Source: Solimonas terrae (GTDB taxonomy: Bacteria > Pseudomonadota > Gammaproteobacteria > Nevskiales > Nevskiaceae). Taken from it: a stretch of DNA of 64,000 nt. Location of the stretch: positions 283,178-347,177 of the forward strand of contig NZ_JAAMOW010000005.1 of NCBI RefSeq assembly GCF_011067135.1, given 5' to 3'. This document shows, piece after piece, positions 59,829 to 64,000 of this stretch (positions are counted from its first letter, which is position 1; each line of letters starts with the position of its first letter). The notes beneath the pieces are model-generated. The model saw only the letters and a list, made by a program, of their open reading frames with translations, searched no databases and had not been told where the DNA came from. The position numbers and the translations under genes were made by a program.

Positions 59829-62462
59829 ATGTCTACCGAATCCAGGTTGGCGCTGGCTTTTGCGTTGTCTGCGGCCCTGCCGGCCGCACTGCCCACAATG
59901 GCGTGGGCGCAGGATCAAACGGCGGGCGACAGCGTCGACGTTCCGGTGGCGAGTGACGGCGCCGCCGGAGCCGCACCGGCCGACGACGCCACTGGCGCTT
60001 CTTCGACGGCCGATCCGTCGCAGGCGCCGGCCGGAGCGGACGCGACCGCGGATGCCGCGGCGCCGGAGCCGTACCCGGGCACGCTGGCGGTGGGCAACGA
60101 CGAGCCGCCGCCGGTGGACGCCGGCAAGGCGGCGCCCGCCGGCAACCGTCTGATGGCGGAAGTGATCGTGACCGCGCAGAAGCGCGAGGAGAACATCCAG
60201 AAGGTTCCGATCTCGATCACGGCATTCAGCGCCGATGCGCTGGACGCGAAAGGGATCGACGATGCCAAGGGGCTTGCGCAGGCGACGCCCGGCATGTACT
60301 ACGGCCAGACCGTCAACTTCGCCGTGATCTACATCCGCGGCGTCGGCTCCGATGCCTTCCTGCCGGACTCGGACCCGAGCATCGCGACCTACATCGACGG
60401 CATCTACTACCCGTTCGCCAACGGTCTTTCCCAGGCATTCGGCGCCGTGGAGCGCGTCGAAGTCCTGAAGGGTCCGCAGGGGACCCTGTTCGGCCGCAAC
60501 TCGACGGGCGGTGCCATCAATACCGTCACCAAGTCGCCGGGGCCGGATTTCGAGAGTTCCCTGCTTGCCAGTTACGCAAGCTACAACGACATGAAATTGC
60601 GTGGATACGTCAACATCCCGATCGTCGATTCGCTGGCGGCGAGTCTGTCGGTGGTCCACAACGAAGAGGACAGCTACTACAAGGGCACGATCGACAATCC
60701 CGCGACGCCGCTGAACCTTGGTGGTGATGCATCGACGGCACGCTCACTGCCTGGCACGACGGAGAACGCGGCTCGTGTCAAGCTGAAGTGGGACATACTC
60801 GACAATCTCGACTTCAACATCGCGGGCTTCGTCGATCTGACGCAGGGCCTCAGCTCCAGCGCGATGCCCAATGTCGATCCCAGCCTCATCCAGAAGTCGC
60901 TGGACACGCTTTACGGCGTGACGACGGTCCAGCCGGGAACGTACCGCACCGATGTCGACGTGCCGGGATATTTCCGTTCCAACAACAAGGTGGTCTACGG
61001 GCAGTTCAACTATCGTCCGGACTGGCTCGACGTCAAGCTGCTCGGCAGCCATCAGAAGATCGTCGCCGACAACTACTTCGACTTCGACGGCACGCGGGTT
61101 CCGTTCATCGAGTTCGGCGCGCCGGGACAGTTCGCGGACGTGACGACGGGCGAGTTGCAGCTCGTCTCGAAGAAGGACGGCATGCTTCCCGACTGGCTCG
61201 ACGGCATCGTCGGGCTCTACTACTTCAAGGAAAAGTCCGGCTTCCCGGACAACCGCCTTTCGGTTCTGGGCGGACTGTCCAACGGCCAGATCGCCGGCAT
61301 TCCGCTACCGTCGGCGCTCACCGGTCTGCTGACCGGCGGCGGTCCTCTGGCCAATCTGCTGAACACGCTGACCGACGGTCTCGGCCTGCCCAACGGCGGC
61401 GTGCCGAACGGTGTCGATGTGTCGCTGCATGATCAGCTCGGCACCAAGTCGTGGGCGGCCTACACGCAGGAAACGGTGCACTTCAACGACTCGTTCAGCT
61501 TCACGGCCGGTGTGCGCTATCAGCAGGAACAGCGGCACGTCATCCAGTCGGACGTGCTGCTGATCAACACCGATGGCAGCGAGGCGCCGCTGCTGTCGTT
61601 CAACACGCCGAGCAAGAAATCACATGATCTGTCGCCGAAGTTCGTGCTCGACTACAACTTCACGAAAGATGTCATGACCTATCTGTCGTGGACCAAGGGC
61701 TACAAGAGCGGCACCTTCAAGACCGTCAACGTCTACACGCAGCCGCAGTACGTGAAGCCGGAAACCGTCGAGACCACCGAACTCGGCATCAAGTCGACGT
61801 TCCTCGATGGTGCGCTGCGCTTCAACGCGGCCGCGTTCCAGAACAAGATTCACGACATGCAGGTGCAGTTCATCTCGGTGCTCGGCGGTGGTGTCGCGCA
61901 GCTGGAAAACGCACCGGGCGCGCGTATCCGTGGCGCGGAATTCGATACGCAGTGGACCCCGTTGAGGACGCTCGATCCGGGCCTGGTGGTGGCTGGCGGA
62001 CTGACCTATCTGCATGGAATCTTCACCAGCTATCCGCAGGGCAGCGGCTACGGACTGACCGACGGCATCTTCTTCGGTCGTCTGCCGGGCGGCATCAATA
62101 CCGGACAGGATTTCACCGGCAACAAGATCACCCGCACACCGAAGCTGAGCGGTTCGTTCGGGCTCAATCAGATCATCGATGGCATCGGCAACGGCAACAT
62201 CGAACTGGCCGCCGACCTCTACTACAACAGCGGCTTCTACTACCTCGCGCAGAATTCCCCGACGTCGAAGCAGGACAGCTACTACGTCGTCAACGCGTCC
62301 GTCAGCTATCTCTACGAGCCCTGGCATTTCCGTACCACGGTCTTCGGCAAGAACCTCACCGACGAACGCTACACGTACTCCAAGTTCATCCTCGATACCG
62401 GCACCCTCGAGTATCTGGCGCCGCCGCGCACCTTCGGTATCCGGCTCGGCCTGGACTTCTGA
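59829..62462 (+). CDS. TonB-dependent outer-membrane receptor
   Basis: This 22-strand receptor imports an unknown large or hydrophobic ligand using TonB. The 877 residues begin with a signal peptide (MSTESRLALAFALSAALPAALPTMAWA), then about 85 residues rich in Ala, Pro and Asp. The TonB box/plug follows (EVIVTAQKREENIQKVPISITAFSADAL; IYIRGVGSDAFL; VEVLKGPQGTLFGRNSTGGAINTVTK). The barrel ends in a terminal Phe (GIRLGLDF) as needed for BAM-assisted insertion. GGAGGAG supports ATG 59829. The plug resembles receptors seen in steroid and alkane degraders. OmpA and TonB genes follow. Confidence 0.92.
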   Translation: MSTESRLALAFALSAALPAALPTMAWAQDQTAGDSVDVPVASDGAAGAAPADDATGASSTADPSQAPAGADATADAAAPEPYPGTLAVGNDEPPPVDAGKAAPAGNRLMAEVIVTAQKREENIQKVPISITAFSADALDAKGIDDAKGLAQATPGMYYGQTVNFAVIYIRGVGSDAFLPDSDPSIATYIDGIYYPFANGLSQAFGAVERVEVLKGPQGTLFGRNSTGGAINTVTKSPGPDFESSLLASYASYNDMKLRGYVNIPIVDSLAASLSVVHNEEDSYYKGTIDNPATPLNLGGDASTARSLPGTTENAARVKLKWDILDNLDFNIAGFVDLTQGLSSSAMPNVDPSLIQKSLDTLYGVTTVQPGTYRTDVDVPGYFRSNNKVVYGQFNYRPDWLDVKLLGSHQKIVADNYFDFDGTRVPFIEFGAPGQFADVTTGELQLVSKKDGMLPDWLDGIVGLYYFKEKSGFPDNRLSVLGGLSNGQIAGIPLPSALTGLLTGGGPLANLLNTLTDGLGLPNGGVPNGVDVSLHDQLGTKSWAAYTQETVHFNDSFSFTAGVRYQQEQRHVIQSDVLLINTDGSEAPLLSFNTPSKKSHDLSPKFVLDYNFTKDVMTYLSWTKGYKSGTFKTVNVYTQPQYVKPETVETTELGIKSTFLDGALRFNAAAFQNKIHDMQVQFISVLGGGVAQLENAPGARIRGAEFDTQWTPLRTLDPGLVVAGGLTYLHGIFTSYPQGSGYGLTDGIFFGRLPGGINTGQDFTGNKITRTPKLSGSFGLNQIIDGIGNGNIELAADLYYNSGFYYLAQNSPTSKQDSYYVVNASVSYLYEPWHFRTTVFGKNLTDERYTYSKFILDTGTLEYLAPPRTFGIRLGLDF

Positions 62463-62520
62463 GTCCCGACGCATCGAATGATCAGGTGCTCACTCAATTA
62501 GCGTGAATTTGGGGATCAAC

Positions 62521-63855
62521 ATGATGAACATAGTGAATCGTTGTGCCGTGGCGGGCTTTGGTTTGATCGCGGCGACCGTCGCCTCGACGGCGCTTGCCCA
62601 GGACGACACCTCGCCGCTGTACGACGGCACTTACATTGCACCGATGGCCAGCGGTCTGTTTCCCGGCGACGGCAAGCTGAAGACCAGCGTCGGCGGGCAA
62701 CTGGGCATTGGCTACCGGCGTGGCTGGTACGCACTCGAGATGATGGGCGACTACGCTCGCGTGCCATTCAAGAGTGGTGGTTCGGTCGAACAGTTCGGTG
62801 GCGGCATCAACGGCTTGATGTTCCCGTTTTCATCGTCGTCATCGACGATCGCCCACAACTTCTATGGTCTGATCGGTCTGGGCCTGCTGCAGAACGATGG
62901 CTTCAAGACGCCGGACGGCCGGAACGGGGCGCTCGAGTCGCACAATTTCATGATGACGACCTACTCGGGCGGCGTCGGCGATCTGCTTCCGCTGAGTCTG
63001 GGACCCTATGAATTCGCCATCCGCGCCGAAGCGGTGTACCGCTATGGCCATCGTGCGGACCTCGTGAATCGCCGCAGCGGCGACATCTCGGCGCCGAACG
63101 ACTTCAACGACGTGCTCGTCAATCTCGGTCTGCAACTGCCTCTGGGATTCCCGGAACCCTCGCCGGCACCGGTTGCGGCGCCGGTTGCGGTGGTGCCGGT
63201 GGCGGCGCCCGTCGACAGCGACGGCGACGGTGTCACGGATGACAAGGACCAGTGTCCGAACACGCCGGCCGGCACCCAGGTCAACGATGTCGGCTGTCCG
63301 CTGCCGCCGCCGTGCAAGCCGCCGGAAGCCGGTCAGCGGGTCGACCTGTCGGGCTGTGCGGTCGGCGATACCATCGTGCTGCATGGCGTGAACTTCGAAT
63401 TCGACAAGGCGAAGCTGACTGTCAATGCCCAGACCATACTCGATGGCGTGGCCGATGCACTCAAAGCGGCGCCGGATGTTCACGTCGAGGTTGACGGTCA
63501 TACGGATTCCAGGGGCAGCGACGACTACAACCAGAAGCTTTCGGAGTCGCGCGCACAGGCCGTGATGCAGTATCTCGGCGAGCACGGCGTCGCTGCCGAT
63601 CGGATGAGCGCGGTCGGTCTCGGCGAGACGCAGCCGATCGCGGACAACGATACCGACGAAGGTCGCGAACTCAATCGCCGTGTCGAACTGAAGATCACCA
63701 GCGCTGCGGCGCCGGCCACCGATACCTCGGCGTCAGCGCCAGCCGGCGATGCATCGCCGTCGGGCGACGACATGAACGTGCCGCCGGCCGATGCACCCGC
63801 TGCCGATGCGGCGACGGGTGAGCCGCCAGTGGCCGAGCTGCCGGTCGGGCAGTAG
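62521..63855 (+). CDS. OmpA-family outer-membrane protein with calcium-binding repeat
   Basis: A signal peptide is followed by an outer-membrane-barrel-like N-terminal domain (residues about 30-210). A Pro/Ala/Val hinge leads to a thrombospondin-3-type repeat (DSDGDGVTDDKDQCPNTPAG) and an OmpA C-terminal domain (VNFEFDKAKL; VEVDGHTDSRGSDDYNQKLSESRAQAVMQYL; NRRVELKI) that binds peptidoglycan. The last 55 residues are a disordered Ala/Pro/Asp tail. ATG 62521 has GGGGA 6 bases upstream; a GTG at 62503 is an alternative. It follows the receptor gene by 58 bases and precedes a TonB gene. Confidence 0.9.
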   Translation: MMNIVNRCAVAGFGLIAATVASTALAQDDTSPLYDGTYIAPMASGLFPGDGKLKTSVGGQLGIGYRRGWYALEMMGDYARVPFKSGGSVEQFGGGINGLMFPFSSSSSTIAHNFYGLIGLGLLQNDGFKTPDGRNGALESHNFMMTTYSGGVGDLLPLSLGPYEFAIRAEAVYRYGHRADLVNRRSGDISAPNDFNDVLVNLGLQLPLGFPEPSPAPVAAPVAVVPVAAPVDSDGDGVTDDKDQCPNTPAGTQVNDVGCPLPPPCKPPEAGQRVDLSGCAVGDTIVLHGVNFEFDKAKLTVNAQTILDGVADALKAAPDVHVEVDGHTDSRGSDDYNQKLSESRAQAVMQYLGEHGVAADRMSAVGLGETQPIADNDTDEGRELNRRVELKITSAAAPATDTSASAPAGDASPSGDDMNVPPADAPAADAATGEPPVAELPVGQ

Positions 63856-63857
63856 AC

Positions 63858-64000
63858 ATGCAGCTCGGTCAGCATCAGGAGGATCCGCGCCGGCGCATGA
63901 TGGGCATCGGCGCCGTGGTGGCGTTCCACGCGCTGCTGATCTGGGCACTGGCAGCGGGTCTGGCGCACAAGATGATCGAGATCCTGCCGGCGCCGATCGA
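63858..64000 (+). CDS. TonB-family protein, N-terminal part (cut by window)
   Basis: Only the first 47 codons are present. A short basic N-terminus (MQLGQHQEDPRRRMM) is followed by one membrane anchor (GIGAVVAFHALLIWALAAGLAH), the usual TonB/energy-transducer start. It is 2 bases after the OmpA stop and follows the receptor, so it probably powers that receptor. Confidence 0.7.
   Translation, partial: MQLGQHQEDPRRRMMGIGAVVAFHALLIWALAAGLAHKMIEILPAPI

Noticed and set aside
1..64000. CRISPR arrays, insertion sequences, prophage or integron elements
   Set aside because: No evenly spaced direct repeats, transposase, integrase or phage structural genes were found. The only intergenic DNA repeats of note are the palindromic pair at 19.9-20.1 kb.

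Overview
This window looks like chromosomal DNA from a high-GC gammaproteobacterium, probably near Xanthomonadales/Nevskiales. The best evidence is the gene order rpoN - hpf - ptsN - hprK - rapZ - EIIA - HPr - enzyme I - mgtE, which is typical of that neighbourhood. Other support is the yggS/pilT divergent pair, a succinylarginine (AST) arginine pathway, and a lipid-catabolism cluster beside a TonB-dependent receptor. The placement is an inference from gene content and order. Nearly all the sequence is coding. I see no insertion sequence, prophage, CRISPR array or other clear mobile element.

Layout. 1-5.8 kb: SanA-like envelope protein (cut by the window edge), MAPEG protein, VWA protein, AlkA-type DNA glycosylase, Tat-exported phosphoesterase, and the Mg transporter MgtE. 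6-12.4 kb (minus strand): the nitrogen-PTS/sigma-54 block, with an HPr kinase that has only its kinase domain. 12.5-21.3 kb: DUF4399 protein, DEAD-box helicase with a tiny coupled basic ORF, rpiA, yggS, three consecutive type IV pilus retraction ATPase genes, a pair of palindromic repeats, rplM-rpsI and tRNA-Gln. 21.3-25.4 kb (minus): small membrane and YHS proteins, an ATP-grasp/DinB/membrane-protein trio, and a lipoprotein-type hydrolase. 25.6-33.4 kb (plus): a lipid cluster of a two-domain ornithine-lipid-type acyltransferase, acyl-CoA synthetase, SRPBCC protein, two acyl-CoA dehydrogenases and a crotonase. 33.4-44 kb: TonB-like protein, ferredoxin reductase, secreted helical-repeat protein, astC behind an attenuator-like leader, a large Ig-like lipoprotein with a duplicated module, and GspB/GspA. 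44-64 kb: thiolase, rhomboid protease, ElaA, astB, a Ser/Thr kinase-two-component operon, periplasmic DNA ligase, astD-astA-M20 hydrolase, an orphan amino-acid binding protein, a PhyH dioxygenase, and a TetR regulator divergent from a TonB receptor-OmpA-TonB cluster.

How the genes work together. The AST pathway is represented by astA, astB, astC and astD. No AstE is visible, and an M20 metallohydrolase overlapping astA is the obvious candidate to replace it. A response regulator - Ser/Thr kinase - histidine kinase operon lies between astD and astB, so it may regulate arginine use, but only position supports this. The PTS block has phosphate carriers and EIIA proteins but no sugar permease, so it is regulatory. 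The lipid cluster, thiolase and TonB receptor suggest growth on hydrophobic substrates.

Limits: calls come from reading translated sequence and motifs by eye. Promoters, operators and hairpins were found by inspection and were not scored by software.
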